A stretch of DNA of 64,000 nt from contig JAVHZZ010000003.1 in assembly GCA_036250195.1 (NCBI GenBank), positions 82,423,418 to 82,487,417 on the forward strand. The letters are read 5' to 3'. Made by a program: the position numbers and the translations under genes. Below the pieces are notes generated by a model, which saw nothing but the letters and a program-made list of their open reading frames with translations, was not told where the DNA came from and made no database searches. This stretch comes from Mixophyes australis. Taxonomy: Eukaryota; Chordata; Amphibia; Anura; Limnodynastidae. How positions within the stretch are numbered: position 1 is the first letter of the stretch; the number at the start of each line of letters is the position of its first letter. Positions 1 to 11,518 of the stretch are shown in pieces.

Positions 1-924
1 GGATACACACAGACCCTTATACAGGCAACATACACTTCCCTACCCAAATCTAAGAACTACTAGACCTCTATAGTCTAGTGGAGCATTGAAACAAGAGAAT
101 ACTATAAATTACTACTATATATGACGAGAAGCTCAGGAGACTCATTCTACTAAGATCTAATTGGCAGAATAAAAAAAATAAAATGGCATTGGAACCTAAA
201 TGAATGAAAGTGAAGAGAGGACTGTGTGGGCATTGTGGCATCATGCATTTTTTCTGTTCACAAAGCTAGCTAAGCATTCACCCCCCTCCCATCAGTGCTC
301 TGCAATTTTTTACAACTTATCTTCCGTATTTGAATGGAATGAGCCATCTGTTGTGATATCTGCTAGATATCAACCTTTTCTACAATAACTTGTTTTGAGA
401 AACTGCACACAGAGTTGGCAGAAACTTACACCATCTCCGGGTGATTAATTCAGCATTCAAAAAAATCCAGTCTGATTTAACAACAAAAATACAATCCCAT
501 CAGCAGGTATTAGAGGTAAAGAAATAATTCAGCTATTTAGCACTTCTAATCCATCAGTGTTGGGTAGAAAGCACGAAGATGAAACTAGAAGTGCAGCAGA
601 TACATTTACGGTAGATACCAGACCCACTATCAGTATAGGTGTGGGATAGTCCCACTAAATTTACCTACAAGGAGTCAGAAGTTCTTCCTGCGTATGCTTA
701 ATTATCTGGATAATACAGCTTTTCCAAAGTATCACCTGTGCGGTCTACAGATTGCCCTGGCCTTACAATAGCCAGGTGCATGAATGAAGGCTAGAGATGA
801 GCAAAACAGATCATAATATTTGCCCCATTCCACATTTGGATTTGGCATTTCACCAAACAGAAAGTAGTTTAAAGTGTTCCTAGTCCTACCCAAATACATC
901 AGAATAAATTGACCTTTATTGTCT
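1..924. other. AT-rich intronic sequence, nothing recognised
   Basis: No exon, RNA gene or clear repeat ends were recognised. The single open frame of 62 codons has no recognisable domain. Confidence 0.5.
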
Positions 925-1405
925 CAACACTAAGGTGGAGATTCAGTTGCCAGCGATGTCGCACGCAGACATGGGGGGGGGGGGGTATTCAACTGTTAGC
1001 GTTATCGCTAACAATTGAGCGCTCGAAAAATCTTACCGTTAATACGGTAATTACTCGCGGAATTTCAGCTCGCAGCTCCCTGAGCTGAGAGCTGAAATTC
1101 AGCCCGCTGGCAGCGAGTAAGTACCGTATTAACTGTTTACGCGCGCAAAATTACTGTATAATATGAAGTTTTTTTCGAGCACTCGTTTTTTTTGCGTTTT
1201 AGCGCGTTAAAACTAACAATTGAATACCCCCCATAGGGCCGTGCACATTGTTGCCAATTATGGTAGAAATCTATGCTCATTTTCTCTTGCACCTCTGTGG
1301 GGTGCAAGGAAAAATGAGTGGAGATTCCTGTCAAATCTCCGCCGCAAACTGTTTCACGGACATTCCCGGAGACACTCTGCAGCTAAACGAATCACCCCTA
1401 AAAGT
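925..1405 (+). repeat. Interspersed palindromic repeat (CTCATTTTTC family), interrupted
   Basis: A short repeat seen at three places in the window (also about 7030-7215 and 43785-43960). It starts with a GATTCAGTTG-like edge, then a GGTAGAAATCT block, then a hairpin made of CTCATTTTyy..GCACCTCT and its complement (GAAAAATGAG), then a block with GGACATTCCGGAGACA. In this copy the order is broken between the CAGACAT block and the GGTAGAAATCT block by the MITE at 973-1232. Class unknown; the central hairpin suggests a non-autonomous DNA transposon. Confidence 0.5.
973..1232. mobile_element. Palindromic MITE, GGGGTATTCAA termini
   Basis: Both ends carry GGGGGTATTCAAyTG-type inverted termini (right end CAATTGAATACCCCCC). 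The interior is strongly palindromic: TTACCGTTAATACGGTAA-type arms flank a GAATTTCAGCTCGCAGCTC / GAGCTGAGAGCTGAAATTC core. The same family occurs at 5380-5568, 11284-11515 and 22584-22731. The G-run at the left end blurs the boundary by several bases. Harbinger-type origin is inferred from the 3-bp duplications of the sister copies. Confidence 0.7.
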
Positions 1406-1689
1406 CTAAATTCCTTGAAATGCTAATTTAAAAACAATGCGGAATGGCGAGACAAAAGTGTAACACAAAGATTTTAATCGCTAGAACTATGCACCTGTGA
1501 AATACTGTTCCGCCAAAATAACATTGTTCCTGTACTGTACTTTTACTTTATTGTAGAGCAGGCATTCTCATGCTTCATGGATCTAGTATGTGCTCTCCAC
1601 AATACTTCCTTTCCCAGCACAGAACAGAAAGAGAATTCATACACAGACTTTTGAAGTGAATCAGGATGGAGCATGAATATTACTTATAC

Positions 1690-2205
1690 CATGGGTCGGC
1701 GAACCCCTGGCACACGGATCACTTCTGTCTAGCACGCCGGAGCTCTGAAGCTCAGAAACTAAAAACAGACAAAGATGGCCTAAAAGGAGCACTGCGCTAA
1801 AGCGCATGAGCTCCGTTTCAGTCATCTTTGGCTGCTTTAGTGAAGCAGTCTCCATGGAATGCAAGATCAGCATCCAAGGTAAGTATGAGGGATGACATGA
1901 GCTGGGGGCACAGGTCTGAGGCATAATATGATCTGGTGCACAACTGTGTGGCATAATATCAACTGGGGGCACTATTGTGTGGCATAACAAACATTTATTT
2001 GTTGGTGCCATTATTATATTAGCGTGATTAAACATGAAATTAAATGTTATGTAAATATACAGTGGTCAAAATGGAAATTTAGAAGTGGCAGTGTGTATAA
2101 TGTAAGTGAATGGCATTCGATAGTCAAAACAGTAAAAGAAGTGGCGCATGGCATACCACAGTATAAGATTTTTGCTGGTACACTGAAAAAGGTTACTGAC
2201 CCCTG
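1690..2205. mobile_element. hAT-type non-autonomous element, 8-bp TSD
   Basis: The segment is bounded by a perfect 8-bp direct repeat ACTTATAC (1682-1689 and 2206-2213), the target-duplication length of hAT transposons. Termini are CATGGGTCGG on the left and its imperfect complement ACTGACCCCTG on the right, close to the hAT CAGGGGTCrG pattern. It is 516 bp with no transposase. The 124-codon minus-strand frame over 1661-2035 crosses the left boundary and is not a gene. Confidence 0.8.
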
Positions 2206-2504
2206 ACTTATACTGTCAATTATGCTCATGTCATATTCTGTGCTCCTAAGTACAGGGATCAGTAATCTCTATTTTAAACCCTATTTCTTCTTTGTTAAAG
2301 ACCAGGTGAACAGAACGGATGCACTGTGCATAACCTTAGATTGTTCTGTACATGCTTACAGTTTCTGCCTGTGGATGATATTTTGCAGGTAAACAATGTG
2401 ATTATGCCAATATATTCAAGATGGCACCTTTCAACTTCTACAAAGGGAGAGAGCAACTATAGAAATTTCTATCAGCTCTTTAGGGTTTTTAAATATTTTA
2501 CTTA

Positions 2505-2985
2505 GGGTCCATTTATTAAGATACGATCAGCCATAAAAATGGAGAAAACAGCAGTTCTCTCTGTAAAATGGTCATCACATAATTTATGAAGGGTTCAATG
2601 CAGGAGAAATCAGATTTATACTGCATTATCCCACTAAACGCTTCTAAACGCAGACCCCATATAATATGGGGTCTGTGAAGTACTCCAATTCATTAAGCTT
2701 TGAAAATCTTTGCACGGCATCTCAGGATGCAGAACCTGTCATTTTCAATGGGATCCAGCTGAAGCCTCTCCGGCTTCGCTGGATCCCTCAACCCATGGAA
2801 GTGCTATGTGCATGCAAATAGCCTTTCCTCAATTCACCGGCAGCATAGGATGAAGTAAAACCAGTTCCTGAAGGAGGGGTGGGGGGGACTTTGCAGCTCC
2901 TAGCTCAGTCCGGCATGGTAAATATGCATAGCTGCGATTTGCAGCAATGCATATTCACACCACATGACTTTAATAAATAGACCCT
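2505..2985. mobile_element. MITE with GGGTCCATTTATTAA termini, TTA TSD
   Basis: Inverted ends GGGTCCATTTATTAA and TTAATAAATAGACCCT are flanked by TTA on both sides (2502-2504 and 2986-2988). A 3-bp TWA duplication with G-rich termini is the PIF/Harbinger signature. The interior (481 bp) includes short hairpins such as GACCCCATATAATATGGGGTC (bases about 2651-2671) and no coding capacity. Confidence 0.65.
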
Positions 2986-2988
2986 TTA

Positions 2989-4735
2989 AAAACAATTCAG
3001 TGCTTATTATGATCCAAATCACAGGTTTACCAGAAGCTAAACTTTACTTCCCTTGCTATAACAATGACAGATTAAGTCAACCCAAGTTAAAAACAATGGG
3101 TGGATACAATTATGTAAGCATTACTGGCCAGTCGACCACCCGTTGAACCAAATATGAGGACCCAGAAAAAGATGCATCCATTAAAATTCATCTACTCTTA
3201 TTAACATCTATTTATCTTACTACTTCCCAAACCCCTTTTATAAGCAAATATTTCAATGCAAATATTCCCAACGTAAAGTGCTTAACCACTAATGTAACAG
3301 AAAAGCAGATTATAAAATACATTTGCATTAAATACCAAATAATAATTTTCATAACTGTAATAGCAGAGGTCTAACCTGTGAGCAACCATACAAAAATTTG
3401 GCTTTCAATCCCCATAGGGTGTTTTTTCAATATACATTTAATATGCAAATATCAAATCTCAAAACAACTAAAGTATTTAATGTAAGTTTTGTAAGCGAAA
3501 AACTGTCTTGATTCAACTCAATTGCACCAAGTAGTAGTTTAATGTATGCTTGCCAAAAACATGACAATTTAAGACTCACTGTTCCATGCAAAATTTCAAC
3601 TGCAAATAAAGTCAGGATAAAAAAAAAATACTTCAAAATATACTATTTTTCTAAGCAGGCTTATAAGAAAAATATTCTATTAGCTATACAACAGGAGTAC
3701 CAATCAAATTATTAAGATCATAGAGAGCAGGTCAGCAAGTGGTAAAGAAATAAAGTGTATAGTGTTATTTCTCTATAACTACAAGGAAATTAGTTCAACA
3801 TTTATTTCAAATTAATGCAGAAATTTAGACCATTCTAAAGGGTTAAAAATGACTTGCACCATTGTCTGTCTATTATTAAGGTCACTTGCTGTGACTTTTA
3901 ATGTTGCTTGCAAGAACACAGTCCAAGTTCAACATTTTTTGCAGAAGGAACATTCAGGTGACATTCTCCCCCACCCACTAAGGTAATGTGCCAAAATGCA
4001 ATTCATTATTTATCCAAGATTTCCACCTACATTTTACTTTTTATCTTTTCAAAAAAACCAGAATATATATGCATATCCCCTGCTTTAAACAAGACTGCAC
4101 AAGACAGTATGTGTGTTTGATATTATTTAATCCTATTTCAAGACTGATTAATTACCATAGCCCCACAGGGTCAATGTGCTCGTCACATGTAAACATGTGA
4201 TTTGATGCCAGCACTGAATGTATTGTAGCACAATAAGCATATGGAACTCTTAGGAGGGAAGGGATTTAGTGCGGTATGGAGGGATGAAATCTACCCAATA
4301 CACTGCAGAAATTAAGTACATTAGAAGCTATTGCTGGAAGGAGTTCAGGTATTTTAGCACTTATTTTGCCAGTTTCTAAATACATTACCATAAACAGCAA
4401 CAGTAGCTTATATGCAAAAAATATAAATTATGTTGCTATATTATTGCGTAAAGGAATAAGCGAATACACCGTTGTGCAACCTGATATACGTCAGGGACCA
4501 TATGGTGTGGCCTTCTATCCTTCAAAAGGGACACAAAGTACCCTTAGTCTTAGTAATAGGTGTAAAAGAAACTGGGAGCAGGTGAAGGCTCGAAGGGCCG
4601 CCTGTTACCACATCACCGCTCTAAAATATCTGGATAGACATCCTTTCACTTTATCATATAGACAAGTACAATTACTCATCCACATGAAAAAAGGACACTG
4701 GCAAATAATGGTTAACACAGAGTATATATTTTTAC
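2989..4735. other. Intronic sequence without recognised features
   Basis: AT-rich, no exon or repeat boundary recognised. Scattered open frames under 75 codons look like chance. Confidence 0.5.
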
Positions 4736-5009
4736 CAGTGTTTTCTCCAGAACATTTCGGCAGCCAGGGGGCTTTAATAAGTAGCCGGGTGGGGGCAGTT
4801 ATAATACGTTGCAATAATATTGAAAAATGTTGGAGGTTATTGCCCACACCTGCCAGGATTGGTCAGACTGGTGGTCAGTGGGCTAACACACACACTGCTG
4901 GCTGTAGTGCTCACACAGTGCCTGCTCCAATAGGACAAACAATGGTTTGATCTATTATAATAGGACTCTGTTAGGCTCCAAGTAAAAACAGGTGCTGGGG
5001 AAAACACTG
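4736..5009. mobile_element. hAT-like MITE, CAGTGTTTTCTCCAG termini
   Basis: Left end CAGTGTTTTCTCCAGAAC is matched by the complement of the right end GTGCTGGGGAAAACACTG. A related copy lies at 16299-16600; both share the GGTTATTGCCCACACCTGCC and GGTCAGACTGGTGGTCAGTG blocks. The CAGTG termini suggest hAT, but I could not see an exact 8-bp duplication. The 194-codon plus-strand frame 4366-4950 runs across this boundary and is not a gene. Confidence 0.6.
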
Positions 5010-5379
5010 CTTTACCATTACTGTATGCTAAACAAAATTTAGAATAGACAATGCAATAAGCAAAATCATCATGACATTGGCTGTAGTTAGACTCTGTTTA
5101 CTAGGGATGCCAAACAATATCCAAAAGTACTGGCCAGACTATTTTGCAGCCAAAAACATGTGCCATCAATGCAAGTGCTCAGTGCATTTGAAGATGCACA
5201 TATGCACTATGTCAGCACTCAGTGGCTGAAATGACCACTGCAAGATTCTGTGCGGCAGTGATAAGATGCAGCTGCATGAGATAATATTGTATTGCACAAA
5301 AATTGTAACTGGGACTCCTTTATGTGTAACATGGAGCATTTGTACATTTCTGCCTCCTGTGTGTCCAATAATACCTTTA

Positions 5380-5568
5380 TGGGCATATTCAACTGTCGGC
5401 GGAAATGGCGAAAATCCCGCGGTCCGGGCACGATTACTGTAATAACGGCAATCGTGTGCGGAAAAACAGATAATACGGTAATTTACTCGCTGAAATCAAG
5501 CTAGATTTTACCGTATTAACTATACTAGTTTTAATGCCGCAGAACTTTTAAACAATTGAATATGCCCC
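5380..5568. mobile_element. Palindromic MITE, GGGCATATTCAA termini, TTA TSD
   Basis: Inverted termini GGGCATATTCAACTG and CAATTGAATATGCCCC are flanked by TTA (5377-5379 and 5569-5571). The interior contains TAATACGGTAATTTACTCGC and its partial complement, linking it to the copies at 973-1232 and 11284-11515. Confidence 0.7.
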
Positions 5569-5571
5569 TTA

Positions 5572-6388
5572 ATGTCTAATTTTATTTTTCCTATGTGCCA
5601 GTTACTGCATTTATTGCCATTAATAAAATGAATTCATGTAAAATTCCAATGTAAAGACACACCCATATAAGCATAGACCAGATCTGAACTTGCATAAACC
5701 ATGCCTGTGCTTTAACTTTTGATGGTCTCCTAAACGTTTTTTTAGAAAGGTACACCGCATGCATAAGACAAATGGATTGTATACTACCCATTGTAGCAAG
5801 CACCTTTGCCTCATTATACGGTCTCTCCACACTTTAGGGTGCAATTTCTACTGCCCTTGATTTTGGAATAGGCTTAATATGTAGTACAGTCTATATGGCT
5901 TATTCAATACCCAGCATTAAGTGAAGTGAGAATGTTGCTATCCATGAATTCATCAAAGCAGATAAACAAAAAATATCTGGTGCAATATAGTCTTCCTTAC
6001 AACCTGCAGTTGCTTTTAGTATAACCGCGTCTAGAGAGGCAAGATTTACTCGACTAGACATGCAGCATAGGGTTCTCCCAAATCAGAGTAACAAGGCATC
6101 TGCCAGTCTTTGCATAAATGAATGTTGCACCCTGCAAGAAGCAGGACAGATGCAAGTGGGCTAAAATAGTATTTCTGTCACAGCATCCTGGTCTCCTGCA
6201 TCTGCCCTGTCCTGAATTACACGGTTCCTCATGGGGGATGCAGAGGGTGGAGGCCCTGACCGGGAAAGTCAGTCTGGCAGCAAATCAGAAAATAAATCAG
6301 CTGTACCCTGATTGGCTGCCAAACTGAAAGTATACTGTTGTGTTTGGTCTCGTGAGCAATACATGATCAAAGTCTCATCTTGTAACAC
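5572..6388. other. Intronic sequence without recognised features
   Basis: No exon, RNA or repeat boundary recognised. Two overlapping minus-strand frames near 5591-5844 encode no recognisable protein. Confidence 0.5.
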
Positions 6389-6391
6389 TAA

Positions 6392-6566
6392 GGGCTAGAT
6401 TTACTAAGCTGCGGGTTTGAAAAAGTGGGGATGTTGCCTATAGCAACCAATCAGATTCTAGCTGTCATTTTGTAGAAGGTACTAAATAACGGAAAGCTAG
6501 AATCTGATTGGTTGCTATAGGCCACATCCCCACTTTTTCAAACCCGCAGCTTAGTAAATCTAGCCC
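6392..6566. mobile_element. Palindromic MITE, GGGCTAGATTTACTAA family, TAA TSD
   Basis: A nearly complete palindrome: the first half (GGGCTAGATTTACTAAGCTG, then a GTTTGAAAAAGTGG block and a CAACCAATCAGATTCTAGCT block) is repeated in reverse complement in the second half. It is flanked by TAA at 6389-6391 and 6567-6569, the PIF/Harbinger duplication. Related copies lie at 31111-31283 and 37948-38121. Each arm carries a CCAAT pentamer. Confidence 0.85.
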
Positions 6567-7029
6567 TAAGGGTTGTTGCAGCGGCCTGGGAGTGAGAATG
6601 ATAAAACTAGACAGCGTGCCAGGGCAAGGAGAAATGTGCTGGGAGTCAAAAACCTGCTTCAATATGCAAAATTCTACAGATTTTACATTTAAGCAAGTTA
6701 ATTAAAGAAAAAATTAAAAGTATTTCACTTTTAATAAAGACAGCATTTTATTATACATATTTATTCTTACACTTAAACACAAAACCAAAAGGCCACAAAG
6801 TAAAAATGTCTTTTTCACTACCAGTATACATTATAGTACATTTTCATTGTAATAATGATTATGTGCAGAAAACACTCACATCATAATGACTCATAAGAAC
6901 ATGACCGAAGCATTGAGCTGTTATCCAACAAAGCTGGTAACATGACCAGGGATGTATGATTATCCCAGACAAGTATGCAGTTTGAGGTGTGCAGCATGCA
7001 CCGCTGTACAAGGTACCATCAATGCACTT

Positions 7030-7215
7030 GGGGGAAAATTCAGTTTGGCGCAGGGTGCAGTTGTCAGATGCGCCTATTGCCAAGTATTATGGTAAGAAAG
7101 GTCAGCTCATTTTTTCTGCATACCTCTATGGGTAGAGGGGAAAAATGAGCAGAGATTTAAAAACTCTTACACAACGTGTCTCCGCGCACTGTTCTGGAGA
7201 GACTGTACTACTGAC
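7030..7215 (+). repeat. Interspersed palindromic repeat (CTCATTTTTC family)
   Basis: Shares the order of blocks with 925-1405 and 43785-43960: a TTATGGTA block, CTCATTTTTTCTGC..ACCTCTATGGG, the complementary GAAAAATGAGC, and a CGTGTCTCCGCGCACTGTTC block. Boundaries are approximate. Confidence 0.5.
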
Positions 7216-7612
7216 CTGAGAGATTGGATAAATAGTGTCTTTTGGAGTTTTTATAGCTCTTTGTATGGTTTACGCTTTCTATATGACAGACGTTAATTGT
7301 GATCTTTTTCATGACTTACATTCTGAATAAAACCTCAGCTTTGGTCTGGGAGAGGTTATTGTGATTTCTCAAAACGACTAATATTGTGCAAAGTATATTA
7401 AGAGCAAATATGAAATGATAATGTAAACAATTTGTTTGATTTCACAAAAATGAAAACTATGTGAAAGCATAAAATGTCTGTTAATTATACATTCCTGCTA
7501 CAAAGACTGCACCTTGGGATGTGGTACACATAAAGGAAGGGGACACCATGTTTTGTCATGCAGCTGTAGTTGATTCCTTTAAACTAAATAGTTCCTTAAT
7601 GGATTTTTTTTG

Positions 7613-7936
7613 CACAGTGGCTCAGTGGTTAGCACTTCTCCTCACAGCATTGGGGTCATGAGTTCGATTCCCGACCATGGCCTTGTGTGTGGAGTTTGTA
7701 TGTTCTTCCCATGTTTGAGTGGGTTTCCTCCGGGTGTTCTGGTTTCCTCCCACACTTCAAAAATATACTAGTATAGTTAATTGGCTGCTAATAAATTGTC
7801 CTTAGTCTCTCTCGGTCTGTGTTTGTGCATGTTAGGGGATTTCGATTTTAAGCTACAATGGGGCAGGGACTGATGTGAATGAGTTCTCTGTACAGCGCTG
7901 CGGAATTACTGGCGCTATATAAATAGATGATGATGA
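7613..7936 (+). mobile_element. tRNA-type SINE with L2-like 3' tail
   Basis: The head contains a pol III A box (TGGCTCAGTGG, 7618-7628) and B box (GAGTTCGATTCC, about 7660-7671) in tRNA spacing. The body includes GTGGGTTTCCTCCGGGTG and TTTCCTCCCACAC. The tail reads GCGCTATATAAATAGATGATGATG, the pattern used by L2-group LINEs for retrotransposition. Copies in the other orientation or truncated occur at 22548-22850, 28175-28482 and 52797-52952. Confidence 0.85.
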
Positions 7937-8859
7937 TTTTCTGGTTCTCTCTCACGTTCCTTCAGCTCCCTCTCTTTTAACACAATCTCTAAACCTCTGG
8001 CCTGAAAACCAGAATCGATGCTTTGAGCCAATTTAAATCATGGTCTCCTTTTTCTAAGGGACCCTTAAGAAAGACGTAATATACTCACCCCTTAGGTAAG
8101 CGAGTATTGATTACTCATTTTTATATACGGAAATCAACTTGTCTCTTGCTATGATAAAATCATCTGGTTTTGGTCTTGTTTGGTTTTTATTCCTCTATTC
8201 TGTTAACAGTTCACAGGCTGTTGTTCGTCCTTGTCTACTACTTGGTATATAGAATGGCACTAATAACTGTATAAATATTGCCTTGGAGATGACATATACC
8301 TTTTATTAAGACAGTATAATATACCAACATTGCCCGTTAATATTCGGAACTTATTAACATCTATTATTAGAAAATCACTTTTAACAGAGGTTCTATATCG
8401 CCACTTAGAATACTATGAGCTGTTTAGTACTTTTATGTTATCTTCGACCGAAGTTTTATTTCTGTGTCTTTATAGAAGATATCGGTATGAATGAAGAAAG
8501 ACCAACTAGGATTTTATTTAATGTTTCTGATTTAATGCTGACCATAGTAATATATCCGGTTCTATTTGAACCCAATCTCCATGTGGACAGTGCACACTTG
8601 ATCCGCCAAGAAAGCGAGCACTGAGCACTCATGGGAATTCATTTGATTTATTTTTAGGGTCAAATTAATTTGTCTCACAATCATTCCTTAGAATTTATAA
8701 CACATCCTAAGAAATTACTATTGCTGCTGCTCTCTTTCATGTACTATTTGTTACGAGGAGCGGTTGTAATAGATATCAATGGAATACGAGATGTCTTTCA
8801 TTCACTGGTCGGTCTTCATGCCGATCACCACAAATTATAATATTAGCTCTGATTGGTTC
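7937..8859. other. Intronic sequence, no gene recognised
   Basis: AT-rich sequence with no exon seen. The short plus-strand frame 8415-8624 has no recognisable domain. The 3' part may belong to the repeat described at 8860-8985. Confidence 0.4.
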
Positions 8860-8985
8860 CGCCTGTCACATGACTAGATACACCCACTAATCGGCACTAT
8901 ATAAGAGCTGTCATTTGTCTCCCTGCCTTCAGCCTTGAAAAAGCAGCCGAGCGAAACGCGCATTGGCGTTTCAGGGCTCCAACAT
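8860..8985 (+). repeat. Repeat-like block with TATA box and GCGAAACGCGC hairpin
   Basis: The block contains CTGATTGGTTCC (inverted CCAAT), then CACTATATAAGAG (TATA-like, about 8897-8909), then GCCTTGAAAAAGC and GCGAAACGCGCATTGGCG. The last part folds as GAAACGC / GCGTTTC around a 6-base loop. The same GCGAAACGCGCATyGGCG string occurs on the minus strand at 61901-61884 inside a fold-back element. It resembles the promoter or ribozyme region of a retroelement; class not established. Confidence 0.35.
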
Positions 8986-11280
8986 TCATCTCCTGCATTG
9001 GCTCATTATTGGCTCACTATCCCCCTTATCGCTTCCCAGTTATTTTAGGCAGGGACTTTTCACAAAATCCCGCGATCAGAGGGGAATAACCCGTTAGCCC
9101 CTACCTCACTTTATCTCTCGTATATGCTTTTTGCTCACAGGAACACTTTCTATTGATTGAGGTAGTAGCCTATAGTGTTCTAATTGACCTAACTTTGGCA
9201 CTATGTGCAGGTTATAACATAGGGGCTTCTTTACTCAGATTATCATTTTGTAGGAGCTACACCAGTTTTATCTAATGGGGTTTATTGTGACCCTGCCATT
9301 GCGCTAAGGCTTATCTCAACCTTTTTGCACTTAACTGTGTGTTAATTAATTGTTGGAGCCCGTGCAACAAATATTGCAGTTTTAATTTGTTTTGTATCAC
9401 TATGTTTATATGTTGATTTTATATTTCGCTCATTTTTCTACCCCGATTTTAATGCATACCATTAAAGTTTAATTAATCTTATTCATCCTTTTGGAGTGCC
9501 CGAATTACACCCTTTTTTCTGTCTTTGTCTGTACTAAGGGCTAAAAATAGTGCAAGAAAGTTTTGTCAAAAGGACAAATATACCAAAAACACATGTAGCT
9601 GTGCAAATAATTGACTGATTGAAAAAAACAACAACTATAATGCACATTTCAGAGGTCAAGTTAATTATGCAGGAAACCCTCAGGGGATCCATTACAAATT
9701 AAGTGGAGGATCACTTGTCTATGCATTTCGGTTAACCTATCATTACAGTACAACATATATTGTTTGATTACTCAAACAATATATAACTTCTCAAAATATG
9801 AAAATAAGGACCTTAAATGACACTACTTAAAGGAGTAGGGATAAGGTAGGGTATAGGTGGTAATAACCACCTATACCCTACTCCTCCCTGGAGCCCGGGG
9901 CTGCTTCATGCAGTCATTTTTCCTGTGTCTCATTGTTCAGGTGAAAAATTAGTGGAACTGTGGAATTAATGAAGTTGCAATTTATTAGGTCATGAAGGAT
10001 GTTTTTCGCCTACCATGGTTAAGTTGGCTGATGCCTCATGGACAGACTGGCAGACAGGTGTTCACACAAGAATCCAATCATTCCTGAAATGCAGATAACA
10101 CCTTTTCTGCTCACCTGATTCTGTAATTAACCTGTTAATGTCCACCCACCATACATTTGCTCTGGGTGGGACTGTTTATTCCGAGCTACCATAGTTACAG
10201 CAGCTAGAAATATCAATTGCACATGTAGAGCTGGGGCATCATTGATAGGTTTCTCCTCTGCTTTAGCTGGAGCTGTTATGAATTGCAGATGAACAAACGA
10301 AACGGATGATGTAAAATGCAAAATGTGCACAGTGGGAGTAGAGGGCTGGCAAGATGCCTTGATGCATAACATTGGGGGATAATTATATGCTGGTCATTAG
10401 TGTGATGCTATGTTACTTGTTAATATTTATTATGGCTACCGTAATCTAAAAATGTGTGCAGGGCTCAGAAACTGCTCCAAAATTGTTGGTTCCTAATCTC
10501 GATACATCTCTCCAGGCCCAGCTTAAAGCTTACCATAACACAGTATGTGCAGACCTGATTTCCCCATGTTTTGCGCTTCAGTGCAAACTGGAATGAAATG
10601 GCACACTATACCCCAGTTATTGTATGTGTGCTTAAATTGTGCACTGCATCTCACAGCACCTTAAAATCAATTCATGATAATGGGATCGTTTTAAAATAAA
10701 TAATCCTCTTTTCTATTTATTTTTACATGGGGATACAATGTGAAAGTCATACTGCTACATAAATCCATCACACAAAGTAAGTTACTCTGACCATCATCCC
10801 CTCACAGCAAAACACATAAGAGTAGAAGTCAATTCGTATCTTAAGGCGGCCCAACAACTCATACTGTAATGTGAATTCATACCAGAGCTAACATTCACCA
10901 GTGTTTTGCTGAGCAGTAATCGGTAGTAGTAGCCTTTTGCCATAGCACAATAGATGAGCTCCACTTACCATGATGGGAAAATAATATGTCTATGGCGCTC
11001 AACCAAGTGAATATATCAATAACCACACATATAGATACAAGAGAAACAAGCAGCTGTAGCAAAGCAGATCTGTACTCCCATTTTACACAGAAGAGAGCAA
11101 TAGACAGCGCTTTTCTCTAATTCCGTTCTATATATCATTTATACATAAAATATCTAATGTATATATCTATAGTATCAAATAAATCCAGATAATATAACTT
11201 AGGAATATTAAAATAATGTCAATATTTCATTCTAGGTAAATACTAATAAAAGCAGTTACTTACATGCACAATTAACACAC
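8986..11280. other. Intronic sequence with one small palindrome
   Basis: No exon recognised. At 9833-9883 there is a compact inverted repeat: AGTAGGGATAAGGTAGGGTA..GGTGG is followed by CCACCTATACCCTACTCC. It may be a short MITE relic. The rest shows nothing clear. Confidence 0.45.
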
Positions 11281-11283
11281 TTA

Positions 11284-11515
11284 GGGGGGTATTCAATGGA
11301 CGGCGGGATCGCCGAAAATCCCGCGCTCAAAGAATATTACCGTCAATACAGTAATCCTGCGCGTAAATACCGTTAATACGGTAATTTACTAGCTGGATTT
11401 CAGCTCGCAGCTCAGGGAGCTGCGAGCTGAAATCCAGCGAGTAATTACCGTATTAACGGTAATATTCTTTGAGCGTGGGATTTTCGGCGATCCCGCCGTC
11501 AATTGAATACCCCCT
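11284..11515. mobile_element. Near-perfect 232-bp palindromic MITE, TTA TSD
   Basis: Ends GGGGGGTATTCAAT and ATTGAATACCCCCT are flanked by TTA (11281-11283 and 11516-11518). The element reads almost the same on both strands from the ends (GGCGGGATCGCCGAAAATCC and complement) to the centre, where GATTTCAGCTCGCAGCTC and GAGCTGCGAGCTGAAATC are separated by three bases. It is the best preserved copy of this family in the window and could extrude as a long hairpin. Confidence 0.85.
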
Positions 11516-11518
11516 TTA

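Noticed and set aside
4366..4950. 194-codon plus-strand frame, one of the longest in the window
   Set aside because: It crosses the left end of a hAT-like MITE at 4736 and encodes no recognisable protein.
7618..7671. Possible tRNA gene (A and B boxes)
   Set aside because: The boxes sit in a 320-bp SINE with an L2-like tail, repeated elsewhere in the window; no cloverleaf acceptor stem.
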